From positions 434,001 through 498,000 of the forward strand of contig JAMSLZ010000007.1 of assembly GCA_026027325.1 (NCBI GenBank): a DNA stretch of 64,000 bases, read 5' to 3'. A program made the position numbers and the translations under genes. The notes beneath the pieces are model-generated. The model saw nothing but the letters and a program-made list of their open reading frames with translations, had not been told where the DNA came from and ran no database searches. The first letter of the stretch is position 1; each line of letters begins with the position of its first letter. This document shows, piece after piece, positions 25,450-39,818 of the stretch. This stretch comes from Actinomucor elegans. Taxonomy: Eukaryota > Mucoromycota > Mucoromycetes > Mucorales > Mucoraceae.

Positions 25450-27611
25450 ATGGCCCCTTTAGCTACCCCAGAAATTACCTCCAACATCCAATGGATTGCC
25501 CAAATGAATGTCGACGTCGAGCCTACTGCCGGTCGTAAAACCACAGTGATTGGTACCATTGGTAAAGTTTATTCAAAAACGTGGGGAAACAACTAAGGAA
25601 GAGGCGACTAAAATCTTATTTCAGGTCCCAAAACCAACAGTGTCGAGATGATCACTCAACTCAGAAACGCTGGCTTGAACGTAGTTCGTATGAACTTTTC
25701 TCATGGATCTCATGAAGTAAGTTTTATCATTGTTTATATCATTTCTTATCTAACAGCATCATAGTACCATCAATCTGTCATTGATAATACGCGTAAAAGT
25801 TTTGAACGTAAGTTTTTTTTTCTCGCCATATGGTAGTTGCAGTACTGATGTGTTTGTATAGTTTATCCTGGTCGTCCTGTAGCTATTGCTCTTGACAATA
25901 AGGGCCCTGAGATTCGTACTGGTATTATGAAGGATGATACTGAGGTAAGTTTATTTGTTTATTATTGGGAAGGCTCCTTAAAGATATACAAGATAAGACG
26001 ACCGACCCTTTGAAAGAAAAGCTCAGCTGATATATTTACCTAATTAGATCCCTATCACTGCTGGCCATGAAATGACTTTCACTGTTGATGAAGCTTATGC
26101 TTCAGAATGTACTGACGAGATCATGTACATCGATTACAAGAACTTGCCTAAGGTCATTGAAGTCGGAAAGACTGTTTACATTGATGATGGTGTTCTTTCA
26201 TTCGAAGTTACTGAGGTCCTCGAAGATAGTATTCGCGTCGTTGCCAAGAACAATGGTAAACTTTGCTCTCACAAGGGTGTTAACTTGCCCAACACCAATG
26301 TCGATTTACCTGCCCTTTCTGAAAAGGATAAGGCCGATTTGAGATTCGGTGTTGAGCAAAAGGTAGATGTTATCTTTGCTTCTTTTGTTCGTCGTGGTCA
26401 AGATGTTAGAGACATCCGTGAAGTATTGGGCGAGGATGGTAAGCACATCAAGATTATCTCCAAGATTGAAAACCATCAAGGTGTCGAAAACTTTGATGAT
26501 ATTCTTCAAGAAACTGATGGTGTTATGGTTGCCCGTGGTGTATGCTCTATCTAGTTCTTTTTGTATACAATAACTCACTCTTTTATTCTTAGGATATGGG
26601 TATCGAAATTCCTCTTGAACGCGTCTTTATTGCTCAAAAGATGATGATCACCAAATGTAACTTGGCTGGTAAGCCTGTTATCTGGTAAGTACCCTTTATC
26701 TTATGTTACCAATAATAAATTCACGCGTTTTATTGAAATAGTGCTACTCAAATGTTGGAGTCCATGACCGTGAGTGTTATAGCACCTTTGATTTGGCTTT
26801 ACTCAGGTACTGACGTAGCTTTGTGTTTGTAGTACAATCCTAGACCCACTCGTGCCGAGGTCTCAGACGTGGCCAATGCAGTATTAGATGGCGCTGATTG
26901 TGTCATGCTTTCTGGTGAAACTGCAAAGGGTAATTATCCTATTGAAGCAGTTAGAACCATGCACGAAATCTGTAAGCTTGCTGAGACCGTTCTCTGTTAC
27001 CCTGCTGTCTTCAACGAGCTTCGTTCTTTGACCGCTTTGCCTACTGAGACCACAGAAACTGTTGCATGTGCTGCCGCCGCCGCTGCTCATGAACAAAGAG
27101 CTGGTGCAATCATCGTTTTAACTACCTCGGGTAACTCTGCTCGTTTGATCGCTAAATACAGACCCCACGCCCCCATCATCGTTGTTACACGTAATCCACA
27201 AACTGCACGCCAAGTTCACTTTTATAGAGGTTGCTTCCCCTTCCATTATCCCAAGGCCTCATCTACTGCTGTAGGTCGCTTGTCTTCTCAGGGTCCTCAC
27301 TCTCACTTGAGTCCTGCTGATAACGCACCATGGCAAGAGGATGTCGACTCCAGACTTAAATGGGGTATAGTATAGATGTTTTATGCGCTTCATACAAAAG
27401 AAACTCACATTAGTTGTTTATTTTAGGTATGGAACAAGCCATTAAATACGGGTAAGTCTTAGTGTAGTGGAACTTTAGGTACAAGAAGCCTAACAACTTT
27501 TTTATTCATAGATTGCTTCAAAAAGGACAGCCTGTTGTGGCCGTTCAAGGCTGGAAGGGTGGCCTTGGTAATACCAACACCCTTCGTGTTATTTATTCCC
27601 CTAGCGATTAA
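25450..27611 (+). CDS. Pyruvate kinase
   Basis: Ten exons: 25450-25561, 25625-25716, 25765-25807, 25862-25944, 26048-26539, 26593-26684, 26742-26769, 26833-27364, 27427-27451 and 27512-27611, coding 532 aa with every join in frame. Catalyses the last glycolytic step, phosphoenolpyruvate + ADP to pyruvate + ATP, in the cytosol. Family motifs in order are [37 protein letters not shown], the signature VMVARGDMGIE (split by an intron between G and D), QMLESM, and [19 protein letters not shown] followed by MLSGETAKG. The C-terminal effector domain ends with [20 protein letters not shown]. Length matches the roughly 500-residue fungal family. A 28-nt exon (26742-26769) carries the MLESM motif. The gene symbol is left open because fungal naming varies (PYK1/CDC19). 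Confidence 0.96.
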
Positions 27612-27874
27612 GCTTAATCAACTCAATAAATCTATTCAAATTAGCATTGTACACTGATGTATTGATTATTCATTTTCTATCTAAACTTATGAAAAGCGCC
27701 ATATTAATGACTTGGTCTTAGCAATCTATTCATTATTTTCCATTTGGTGGAAGAATCAATCTTGGATTGATGAAAGTTATAAATTAACAAATCCAACAAG
27801 GCGTTTTATGCATTAGAGCCAAATAAATATTCTGCTAAATCGCGATACCTCCGTTGAACGTAGTATATTAATCA

Positions 27875-27885
27875 GATGCGACATT
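27875..27885 (+). repeat. Dispersed repeat core GATGCGACATT, copy 1
   Basis: Exact core preceded by TTAATCA and followed by CGATCGAGATCG. Same family as the sites at 28048, 34248, 38263 (minus) and 50867. Confidence 0.45.
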
Positions 27886-28047
27886 CGATCGAGATCGGGC
27901 GAAAAATCTATAGATGATTGGTGATCGTTTATATGAAGCACATGCAATTCATTACTTAATCATTAACGGTATGCTATTTCATTGCATTCCATCGGGATAA
28001 AGGATCAATCAAATGAGCAGTACATTTTAAACAGGGACTAATAATTA

Positions 28048-28058
28048 GATGCGACATT
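28048..28058 (+). repeat. Dispersed repeat core GATGCGACATT, copy 2
   Basis: Exact core followed about 12 bp later by AGATCTAGAGATG, a downstream block also present (AGATCTAGCGATG) in the copy at 34248. The similarity therefore extends beyond the core. Confidence 0.5.
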
Positions 28059-28675
28059 TGACTTTGAGATCTAGAGATGAAGGATATGCTATAGTTCCAG
28101 GAGTAAAGACCTAACCCATTTTATTTACAGCGCCACCACAAAAGAAGCAATTTATTTAAGGCTATAAACAATATTTTCAAGGCATAATTTATAAATATTA
28201 CAGATTTATTGTTTGGCAGTTCTAAAGATCCACAAAATCGATTTTTACCAGAGAAAATTAGCGAATTAAAGGAAACTTATCTGTACTTCTTAAAAAATAA
28301 TTTTGGCTCTCAAAAAGTACGTTTAGTTACTACCATCCAATGAAATTGGTTAATGTTTTGGTGCTCCTTCATGTCATTTTTTTTTGAAGTTATTAAAGAC
28401 AGTTTAGAGATATGGTAATGCAGCTTTATTTGCAACAGTCCAAAGTATGCATTTGTATTTTTTTCATACGAAAAACTAGACTGTTTTTTGTACGACAAGG
28501 TAAAATATCTAATCTATTCTACCTGATTATCAAGTGAGTGGTACTCAAAATGGAGAAAAACAACAGCCATATATGGACTTGGTTTATTGTTGCATTGTTA
28601 GAATGATTTCTACTCTATTGTTATGTTTTGTTTCTTTATTCTGACTTTTACTTTTAAAAAAAAGCTGAATGCATT

Positions 28676-31600
28676 ATGACCAGCAAAACAGTGTTAATAA
28701 ATGATAATAATCAATGGAAAATAGCTTCTTCAAGTAATAGAAGCAATGTATATGCCGATCATACATCAAGAGAGTCGCCATATACCCTTGAACCTACGCA
28801 TGCGTCTCTACCGCCGTCTTTAGGTAGATCACAATCACCATTTTCAAAAATTGAACGATACAGGCCAAAATCAGCAATGATCGACCCTAACAATCAAGCA
28901 AGAAAAGCCCAACGGTGGTTAGGAGAGAAAGAGCAGTTAGAAGAACTAATAGAAAGAGATGAAACATTTTTACCGATGAAGCCAACCACTGATGATGCAA
29001 TTGAAAAACCTGCAATATCTACGACTATAAAGCCTGTATTGAAAAACACAAACCAGCATACATGGCAGTATGACTACGTTCCTTGGACTTGGTGGTCTAC
29101 TTATGCTTTTATATTGACATGCTGTATTCCCAACTGGCTTTTGTCTACAGTAGGCAAAAAGAAAACAAAATTAATTCAACAAGCCTGGCGAGAAAAGGTA
29201 TTGTAGTAAAAATACAGTAATAGGCGCCATTAGTTACCTTACGCCAAATCACATTTGCTTAGATTGCATTATGTAGCGTGATTATCCTGTTATGTGCTGG
29301 ACTTGGGTTCTTCACTTTTGGCATGCGGTTCGCTATATGTCCTCACGAACGAGTAACGAACACTTATACGTTTCATAATACAACTACTGGCAAAACATCA
29401 TTGACGTGGAGATCAGATGTTACCGTATATGGACGTTTGTACCCACTTGATATTATGAATTCATTCTTGCAAGGAAGATATAACATCTCATTATCCAAAG
29501 ACTTCGAGGGAACTGACATGAGCCCATTATTTGATGCAGATCCTAACAATGTATGTGGATTGTATATGGCCTCTATAGCAACTTGTAATATAATGAATCC
29601 TTACACTACTGAACCCACAGCAGCCATCGAACTGCCCTGCATCCCCATTCATGAATTAACAAACTATTACTCAACAGATAATTATTTAGAGTTTACTTGG
29701 CATGACCTCAAGCTCAATCTACAGCGTCAATACAATACAGCGGAAAATAGGACTGAAACTGTCTTTTCAGAACAACCTCATTTAATGGTTCTTAGTGATA
29801 CAGTCATCGATATTCGACCATACCTTTTGCTTAATCAACCTATCTTTGGAGATAAAGTTGATTTACTGTTGCGTCAAAATGCTGGACAGGACGCTTCGTA
29901 TACATTTTCAACCTGGAACGATGCCAAATCCGCTTGGCCATGCCTTGTCACTAAATATGCCGCTGGAGTCATTTCGAGCGATACTATGGGCTGTGTTGCT
30001 TACGAGATTGTCACTGATTTTCTTTTAGCTATGGTAGTGACGCTCATGCTCACTCGGTTCTTAATGGCTTTACTGTTTCATTGGTGGGTAAGCCGTCGAC
30101 TAACTAAACCAGGTGGCCGATCACGCGGCATTCTTGCTTGGCGATCGGTTGCTGGAGGCAACCAATTCCCCAAAAAGCACCGACCTTCTATTTCATCTTC
30201 TCTGGATACTTTGGTTGCTGTGCCTACACTTCAAAAGGGTCAATCGGATGCGTTTGAAAATGATCCTCGCCACACGATCTTGTTTGTTACTTGTTATTCT
30301 GAAGGGGAAGAGTCTATTAAAGGCACACTGGATTCATTGGTTGAAACGACATATTCAAATCAGCACAAACTTTTGTTTATTGTAACTGATGGTATAATCA
30401 CTGGGTCTGGCAATAGTAGGCCGACATCCGAGATTTGCCGTAGGTTATTGGTATTGACTGATTGTGAAGAGGATGAAGAAGAGCCTGCCTGCGAATATGA
30501 AGCGATTGCTGACGGTCCTCGGCGTATTAACCGAGCTAGAGTTTACATTGGTCACTACAGATCTACCCCTGCTCTGTTGGTGATCAAATGTGGAACTGAA
30601 CAAGAAGTTGATCATCATAAACCTGGGAATCGAGGTAAAAGAGATTCTCAGATGATCCTCATGTCATTCTTTCAAAAGGTCATTTTTTATGATCTATTTT
30701 CGCCTTTGGATTATGAAATATTCTGGAAGATGAGAAAGCTAATGAAACAAGGCTTGACCCCGGATAAGTTTGAGCTTGTGCTTATGGTAGATGCAGATAC
30801 ACGAGTAGATCCAGATTCGCTCTCTCATATGGTAGCAGCTATGAACAATGATATCACGCTAATGGGATTGTGTGGTGAAACTAAGGTGGCTAATAAAGGC
30901 GCATCGTGGGTCACTGCCATTCAAGTCTTTGAATATTATATATCTCACCACTATGCAAAAGCGTTCGAATCTGTCTTTGGAGGTGTCACTTGTTTGCCTG
31001 GTTGTTTTTCAATGTATCGCATCAAAGCTCCGAAGAACGGTGGATGGATTCCAATCTTGGCAAATCCTGATATCATTCGAGAGTTCAATGTTACAACTGT
31101 TAATACGTTGCATGCAAAAAACCTGCTCTTGTTGGGCGAAGACCGATTTCTATCAACTTTGATGCTGCGTACATTTCCTAGACGCCAAATGGTCTTTGTA
31201 CCGCAGGCCAAGTGCCGTACTATTGTTCCTGATACATTCCATGTCCTGCTATCACAAAGACGTAGATGGATCAACTCAACAGTACACAATCTGATGGAGC
31301 TCTCTCTAGTTTCTGATCTATGTGGTATTGCCTGTTTATCAATGCAGTTTGTGGTAGTGATAGATTTAATTAGCTCCATTGTATTGCCTGCAGCTGTTAT
31401 TCTGTTGGTTTGTTTTTTTATTAATATAGGATTTACCGATTCACCTCAGTACCAGCCTTTATTTATCTTGCTTGTCACCCTTGGATTGCCAGCTATACTT
31501 GTTTTACTTACAGCAAAGAAACTGTCTTATATTGGCTGGATGTCCAGTGAGTATATTGTTGGAAGAGGCTTCCAGAAAGTATAATGCGTATTAATACTTG

Positions 31601-32190
31601 CTTTACTTGAAACAGTCTATGTACTTGCTTTGCCGATTTGGAACTTTGTATTACCCGTTTATTCTTTCTGGCATTTTGATGACTTTACATGGGGCGAAAC
31701 TAGAAAAATACATGGTATAGATAACCTTATAGCAGAGAATGAAGAAAGAAGAAGCGCCAAGCTGCCATCCACTCCATTGATGGTAGAGAAGAGACTGTGG
31801 CATTCTTGGGAACAAGAAAGGCTGGAAATGCCCCTCAAGAGAATTGCAAAGACAAAAAGAATTATTATACCTACTAGATCTACTATAACACAGCCTGCCT
31901 CGGATACACGTTCAACAACGACGTTTATATCAACTTCTGTTTCGCCTACATATCCGGCTACATTATCTCCTCAATCCATGCATCAGCCAATGTTTTACTA
32001 CCCTAATCACAACCAATACATAAATGGACAAGGCTTCTACTCATCAAACCCAATACAGACGCCAATCAATCAATTCATGAGCCCTTTACCATTTATACCA
32101 CAACAGCCTTTACCTTCAACAACCAATGTACCTTATTACTTATTAGATCGTCGTTATCCAGATAGAAGACATCTAAGGCAATTCTTATAG
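28676..32190 (+). CDS. Chitin synthase, class IV-like (CHS3 type)
   Basis: Three exons: 28676-29197, 29263-31546 and 31616-32190, coding 1126 aa. A membrane glycosyltransferase making chitin from UDP-GlcNAc at the plasma membrane. N-terminal cytosolic region, two membrane helices ([18 protein letters not shown] and [16 protein letters not shown]), an extracellular segment and another helix ([20 protein letters not shown]) precede the catalytic domain. Catalytic marks are [11 protein letters not shown] (metal/UDP aspartates), the [14 protein letters not shown] block, [12 protein letters not shown] and the QRRRW motif ([17 protein letters not shown]). Several membrane helices follow. The last exon adds a transmembrane segment, the [12 protein letters not shown] motif and a low-complexity S/T/P/Q tail. 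No myosin motor domain is present, so it is not class V/VII. Class IV is inferred from the overall architecture. Confidence 0.93.
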
Positions 32191-32339
32191 AGCAATATTA
32201 AAGCCAATAGAGCAAGTTTATTTAAGAACAAAGCTTTGATTGTATAGATAAAACAATAATATACTGTCAAATCTCCAGTATACATATTTCAAAGGCCTTT
32301 TTTCTTTAAAAATAATTATTGAGCGTTGATTTTCCCTTG

Positions 32340-33450
32340 GTGTATTTGTTGAGTGTCATTAGCACCAACGCTACATCCTACCTTCTTGGGGTCAATATCC
32401 TCTGTTGAATGTAATTCTACTGTTTATAAGAAAAATAAACATATGACAAACCGTGTATATTCAAGCCTAATTGAGCTTACATCGATTGGCTGGCTCTCTA
32501 ATACGAATAGGTAACCCTTTTGAATAAAAAAATAATCCGGTTTTTCGTTTTCGTTAAATAATGGCACTTATTTGAAGCCTTCAAAGTCAAATTACACATC
32601 AGAGCCATATAAATCATCGAGTACAACCAATAATGAGGGTTCAAGCGTTTTGAATACTTGTAACCTATCCATTCGATGGGAAGTTTCTCTTTATTGGATA
32701 TTTCCAGTTGGAAGAAAACTGAAAGAAACAGTACAAAAGCCGAATTGATTGATCTAAATTCAGATTTATCCAGCAATATACTGGAAAATTGCTTTGCAAA
32801 ACGTAATTAAATGCAAAAAGTTAACACAATGTTCATTATAATAAGCTATTATATACACTCTACTCTTTTTCTTGCTTTCAAAAGCTTTGATAATTTTTCT
32901 CGGTATTACTTGTGATATTAATTTATATGCATCATCTTTTTCTAGACTGACCTGAAGACGAGCTTCTGGAAAGATTAACAGTAAGTGCAGAAAAAAAAAT
33001 TAGATGGACATTATTAGCTACGGTTGTCATTACCTGGAATGAAGGAGCATCAGCGGTAATAAAGGCAGGAGGGGCACTCGTTTTAGCTTTTGCAGGCTGC
33101 CATAATGATACTGGACATGGTTGTTTGAAAGTTGGCATTTTTTGAAGACCGTTCGTTGATGAGAATTCCACTTCTAATATTCCCCTGATAAAATGTTTTC
33201 TGTATTTTGTTCTACTTGTACAAGTCTTTAAATACAAATTGGAATATAGCCTAAAGGGTCTAAATTGACAGCCATGTTTGATGCAAGCATAAATAATATA
33301 TTGTTGGTGTAATAACTATTATTGAACAGGATAAACGCCTTCATTAATTTCAAATATCCAGATGCATTTACCTATAAGGCTTTTAGATGCTTTTGGTTGA
33401 AAAAGTTGATCCCTTTGAAAGCCTGAATCAAAAAATCTCAGCTCACATTA
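32340..33450 (-). pseudogene. Unrecognised multi-exon gene, possibly decayed
   Basis: The minus strand holds a chain of coding-looking segments with plausible splice signals but no complete model. From 5': ELRFFDSGFQRDQLFQPKAS near 33445-33380 with a GTAAAT donor; an open stretch about 33310-33036 containing KMPTFKQPCPVSLWQPA and PPAFITADAPSFQ; a GTAATG donor at 33034 and an acceptor at about 32961 giving phase-0 continuation VSLEKDDAYKLISQVIPRK and SRVYIIAYYNEH; then VFKTLEPSLLVVLDDLYGSD and VPLFNENEKPDYFFIQKGY before a GTAAGC donor near 32480; and a last exon near 32425-32390. Phases do not all agree, and a stop interrupts between the fourth and fifth segments. I do not recognise the product. 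It could be a real gene with introns I mis-placed, or a recent pseudogene. Confidence 0.35.
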
Positions 33451-33761
33451 AATTGAATGATCAAATAAAAAAGAGAGAGAGAGAAAAAAAGGAAAGGCAT
33501 AATGTTTTGTCATTATACTTATTACTATTTTCATTGTAAACGGTCGCTTGTTTATTTTTGTATATTATATAATTTTATTGAACAGTGAATATATTTTTGA
33601 TGCTCCAAGACACATTACTAAAACTTAATTAATAATATATCCTTGTTTTTTTTATAAATAAAGTTGATATTTTCATGAATACGAAAATGATAGGTAAGTA
33701 CAAAAATATAGCACATAAAACTACACACACTACACCATTGTGATGAAATATAAAAATGATA

Positions 33762-33832
33762 TGCTGGTAGCAGGAATCGAACCTGCGTCGACGCGGCCAC
33801 AACACGATGTACTGCCACTATACTATACCAGC
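33762..33832 (-). tRNA. tRNA-His (anticodon GTG)
   Basis: The 71-nt minus-strand gene begins GCTGGTA and ends TACCAGC plus discriminator A, giving a 7-bp acceptor stem. The D-arm contains the A box (TAGTATAGTGG). The anticodon loop TTGTGGC carries GTG with no intron. The T-arm GCAGG-TTCGATT-CCTGC contains the B box. A run of T residues follows the 3' end on the transcribed strand, as expected for RNA polymerase III termination. The anticodon stem has one apparent mismatch at its top pair. Fungal tRNA-His receives its extra 5' G after transcription, so its absence in the DNA is normal. Confidence 0.93.
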
Positions 33833-35180
33833 TTATATGATGGTGTAACAAAAATATATAATAAAAGAAAAAAATATAAGAAATAAAACCCCGCGATCCA
33901 ATAGAAATGCGTATAATTGGTATTAGAAGGCCGCTTCCTATTTTTGTCAAAACCGTCTTTTTTCAGAAATTAGAAATTGAAGCAAATTCAGTTGTCAAAG
34001 TATAATCATTAATGAAGATTAAGCCCTAAGAAGTATTTGGTTTGCATGTTTAGTGTTCACCAAACTTAACATTAAACCGGATTGATTGAAAGATCTACGC
34101 ATCATTAAAACTAATCTATTAGAAATATAATAATAATACTCCACTATTTTAAATTATTTACTGGAATAAATTAAAGTAGGTGTACATTAGTTAAATATAA
34201 GTTTTAATAAGCGAAGTGTTTTCCTTTTAGTTATGAATTACTAAAGTGATGCGACATTAGATTAAAGTCGGCTGCCAGATCTAGCGATGTTAAATTGGAA
34301 TATATCTTCAAGGAAGTATCCTCTAGCATTTATTTGCGGTATTACCGACTTGTATTTCAAGCACTACAGGTCCATAATACAATATAGTATGTAAATACAT
34401 TTTCTATATATATTTTGATAGCTAAAGACAGAATTATATATTTATTGGTGAAGTTATGAAAACTACTGAAAAAAACTTTGCGTAAATATTGTTAAAGCGT
34501 TTTCTGAATGTCGATAATTATTCGGCATAGAAAAGAGAATTAAAAGTCATTCTGCTTCTCGAGTGAAGTAGTTTCTTGCTGAAGTTATATCTATTACCTC
34601 TACAGAATTGTTCTGACAGCTCACATAGTAGGTAATATAACTATGTTTAATATATTTCAGAAGGTGGTATAGGTATTTCAAAATATTCTGCTCATTCAAT
34701 GTAGACCATGCAACTTGACATAATCAAGAGATAATAACTACTGCCTGTTTTTTACCAACAGCTGTGTACGAGCAAATTCTTGAGCACACAGAGCGCGTTA
34801 TCACCTCGCTGTTGTATCCATAGGTCCTCAATCACTATAATAACGCGCGTTCTCTACCTTATTACAAGTAGTTTGATTATACCTTTCCTTTGCTTCTCGC
34901 TACTGCCACACTTCTTGTTGAAGCTTTCAGATGAATTGCGCTTGTCTTTCTTGTATTTTTTTTTCTTTAATTAAAACGGTTGAACGCGATGAATTTATTA
35001 CAATTATTAAGAATGATTGAAAAATGGAAACAAGAAAAGGAGAAATATATATATATAAAAGTAAATGTTAAAAGTATAATAGTAAGGAAAAGGATTTACA
35101 TTGTTAGTGTGACATCTAGTTCTCACTGAAAATGAGTTCAATAGATAAATTTAGTCATACTACCATTATTTGTACAGGTT
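33833..35180. other. Intergenic region between tRNA-His and PCYT2
   Basis: No gene seen. Contains one dispersed repeat copy at 34248 and AT-rich sequence. The final part is the 3' flank of the cytidylyltransferase gene. Confidence 0.5.
34248..34258 (+). repeat. Dispersed repeat core GATGCGACATT, copy 3
   Basis: Exact core; about 22 bp downstream is AGATCTAGCGATG, matching the block downstream of copy 2 with one difference. Confidence 0.5.
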
Positions 35181-36650
<1,470 letters not shown>

Positions 36651-36680
36651 TTCAGTTATAATTCAAAGGAGTAAGGGGTT

Positions 36681-36682
<2 letters not shown>

Positions 36683-36713
<31 letters not shown>
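36683..36713. repeat. (GA)n microsatellite in the PCYT2 5' flank
   Basis: About 15 uninterrupted AG dinucleotides, then an imperfect extension to about 36729. It lies 33 bp upstream of the PCYT2 start codon, reading as (CT)n in the gene's sense. It may belong to the 5' UTR or core promoter. Confidence 0.8.
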
Positions 36714-36719
<6 letters not shown>

Positions 36720-36729
36720 AAGAGAGAGA

Positions 36730-39700
36730 TGGGTTTTGTATTCAGGTACAGTTGTGTACAACAAAGCCTAGCTTACACGTGAAATCTACCCAACAAAATG
36801 GCCTAAGTGTGCTCAGGATCAAAAAAATGGTGCTGTCACAAGCTATCAGCACCATATCATAAGGTTAAATATATTCATCATCAGATGTAGCTCGTTTTAT
36901 TGAAGCTTTTTTCCGGCTTAGAGCAGGTGCGAAAGCATCTATGTTCTAAAAGACATCCAGAATACCCCAATGAAAACGTAAGTTGATTTTATTGGCACGG
37001 TAGTTCAACCTGCAGTATAAGAGCCTAAGATCCGAAACCTGGGATCTTGATATCATGTCAAATGGATTCTGGAAGTTTGTCAAGGTGATTTTGTACTGGT
37101 ACTAACACAATACGAGATTTTCACGAGTCTAGAGCACCATTTGTTGAGATGTTGACATTTGGTTAAAATAACTAGCTTCGCCTACCAATTGTAAGTAATT
37201 GAATGTGGCCTTTGTGCGCCATCGTATAGCCAAAGAAGGTTTTCGGTTATATGATATATTGTAATGAACAAAAGATGAGTAAATCATCATTATCATTGTA
37301 TTAGGTTCACAGTATTATATGCGCCCTGTTTTTACATTATGTGCTCTTTATGTACTATATTTATAATGTATTCATATAAATCTACCTTGGCTCATTCACG
37401 TTTATTTTTATTTTGCATTGTCGCTGTTGGTCTTTAGAATTCAATTTTATTAGTAGTAAAAAATAATAGAAAAGATCATAGCATCCTCGACGCAAATTCA
37501 AACTGATCGATCTAGATAAAAAAAAAAAAAAAAAAAAGAAAAAAAAAAGAGAGAGACAAAGCTCTGAATTACGGTAATTATATAGAAAAAAAAGCTATCG
37601 TTTTTATAAGCTGTAGAGGAAAAAGGGAATTAGTTTTGGTCCTATAAGGTTTTCATCAGTTGAAGCAAAAACTTTACTTAAAGAATTTATATCATTCAAA
37701 AGGAAATTATGTAATCAACAACTATTAAAAAAAACTGCAAAAATTTGCAATTTCTGTTTTTTTCAGGTTATTGGTGATGGACCTAGAAACTATATTCCTA
37801 TCGAAAAACTTGCAAGAATAATAAGTAATAATACAATTTAAATTACATGCAAAAGTTTAAAGGCGCATCGAATTTCACCTTTATGTTCTCCCTACAAAAA
37901 AAGAAAGAATTCAAATTGATTTAGATCAATGATAAGACAAGATACATATTTGGTAAGTATGTAGAACAGAACAAGCAATTTTGGAGAAGTAGGCTTATGT
38001 AATTGTAGAGCAGCGCAAGCAGGAGAACCTATAGTATACGATTTTTACCATCTGAGTGTAGGATGAGTTTCCTTATTGCATTTCTATAAAATGAGCTTCA
38101 TTCGAAATGAATCATATTATCTACAACTTTGATTAAGTATTAAAGAAATAATATGTAATTTTAATTTTAACTTTAGTATGAAACTTTTTAGAATTTCATA
38201 ATAGCTTATTAGAAAGTTGACATAGTGTGGATTAACACAGGACATAAGTTGATCTCTATCCTAATGTCGCATCTGATTAGCAAACTCAAACTCAAACTTA
38301 AAATGAGTAACCACATCTGGAACATTGTCAATTCAATTTTATGTCTCTTTTCTTTTGTACTGATTAAAAATCCCAAGTATTATGAGTGTGAAGACTGACT
38401 GTAGTAGTAGAGCAAATAGAGAAGCCCTATGAAGGAGCAAATGGCACTAAATATGCTGCTTCAATAAGATTCTTGTGCTACATTTCCTGTCTGTGAAATA
38501 ACTTTAGCATACCAAGTATTTAATATGTAGTGTTCAAACACGGAAAAATGATCAGAATGAAGAACTATTAAGTACAAGATAGGCTTTGAAATAAACCAAT
38601 GGCCTTTTAACTAGTAAAGCTTGGCTTGTACGCCGTTTTAACCTCTTAAAATAAGCATAATTGCATCCCCTATCTTTGTCTATTATAGTAATCGTTGTGA
38701 TCGATCATTCTTTCCCCAGTTTTGGGTATTACTGTATCTATATCAGTAGTGTATTATAAAATGGTAGTGCTTCCTGCTAATACGTGTGGCGAAGCCATAT
38801 CATTCAATATGAGATCTTTACGATATGGCAAATAAGATGATTGCATCTTATCTTGATGGTGGCGTCCACTCTCAATGTTTTTAAGTTTTTTCTTTTTCGT
38901 AGTACAATAGTACCTTTCCGGCTCGATACGTAATGGATAATAGGCTAAGCGTACATGATTTGTAGGTAAATGCATATTACAAATATTCAATGGATCTACC
39001 TTTTAATTGGCTCTGTATGGAACAAATATCTAATTGATGATCACGATGGCCAGAAGATACCCTTCTTCCGAAATTAATCTGTACATCAAAGCTAATCTGT
39101 ACCTTACAAATCAAGTAACTCTTAAAAGTTTCATTGACATTGATTTTCGTTTTGAACATAAATCTGTTATTTAGTTATATTCTACCTCATCATAGCTCAT
39201 ATTAGATAAAAGGATCCGAAGCAAACGTTATATAATACAGATCATTCGCAGTTACATAAGTTTCTTACTCACTTAAAATGTGTCAAATGATTGGACAAAA
39301 AGATCAACTATACACACCACCAAAGATCTTCTAGAGATACCATTCAATTATACCGATCCTTTAATGGTAACAAATAAGATAACCATAAAAAGAGGCGGAG
39401 CTAAAGAACCCTTTCTGACCTTTTGTGATAGATAGATAATAGCACTTTTGAACTCTAATGTTTTACTGCATTTAATAAACATGTTTAAAGGCTTCTAACC
39501 TATAGAATGTAGGTGATTTGCCGTGGGAGAAATACGCTAACAGGCCCCAAGTTCCCACGGAACTACATGCATATTAAGCAAAAGTAAGAAGTAAAAAAAA
39601 AAGCAGCAGTTTCCGTATTCTTCCACTCGATGAAGAGTGAGTTAAGAGATAGAATAAATACCATATTTATTAGAGAATGGCTACACAGTAAACTGTATTA

Positions 39701-39818
39701 GGGATCTTTTTTGAATTAAAATCGGATGAAACGCTATTCAGAATTGCAATAAATACTGACCTAGATTTTTTGCATTTTTCTTCTTTTCTTTTTTTCATCA
39801 AATACTCATACTTTCATC
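36730..39818. other. 3-kb intergenic region, no gene recognised
   Basis: AT-rich, with a long A-tract near 37518-37549 and one dispersed repeat copy (38263, minus). Two small overlapping minus-strand ORFs (38754-38990 and 38977-39159) show no recognisable domain and are more likely relics or chance. The last 200 bp form the glutamate dehydrogenase promoter. Confidence 0.45.
38263..38273 (-). repeat. Dispersed repeat core GATGCGACATT, copy 4
   Basis: Exact core in the opposite orientation, preceded in its own sense by GCTAATCA, close to the TTAATCA found before copy 1. Confidence 0.45.

Larger units (their letters stand above)
27612..28675. other. Intergenic region with two copies of a dispersed repeat
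   Basis: No gene seen. It contains two direct copies of the GATGCGACATT repeat (27875 and 28048), 173 bp apart. The last 200 bp form the upstream region of the chitin synthase gene. Confidence 0.5.

Noticed and set aside
33618..33950. 110-aa minus-strand ORF
   Set aside because: It runs straight through the tRNA-His gene, which explains the sequence better.
38754..39159. Two overlapping small minus-strand ORFs in the PCYT2-GDH gap
   Set aside because: No domain and no convincing splice join between them; left as intergenic.
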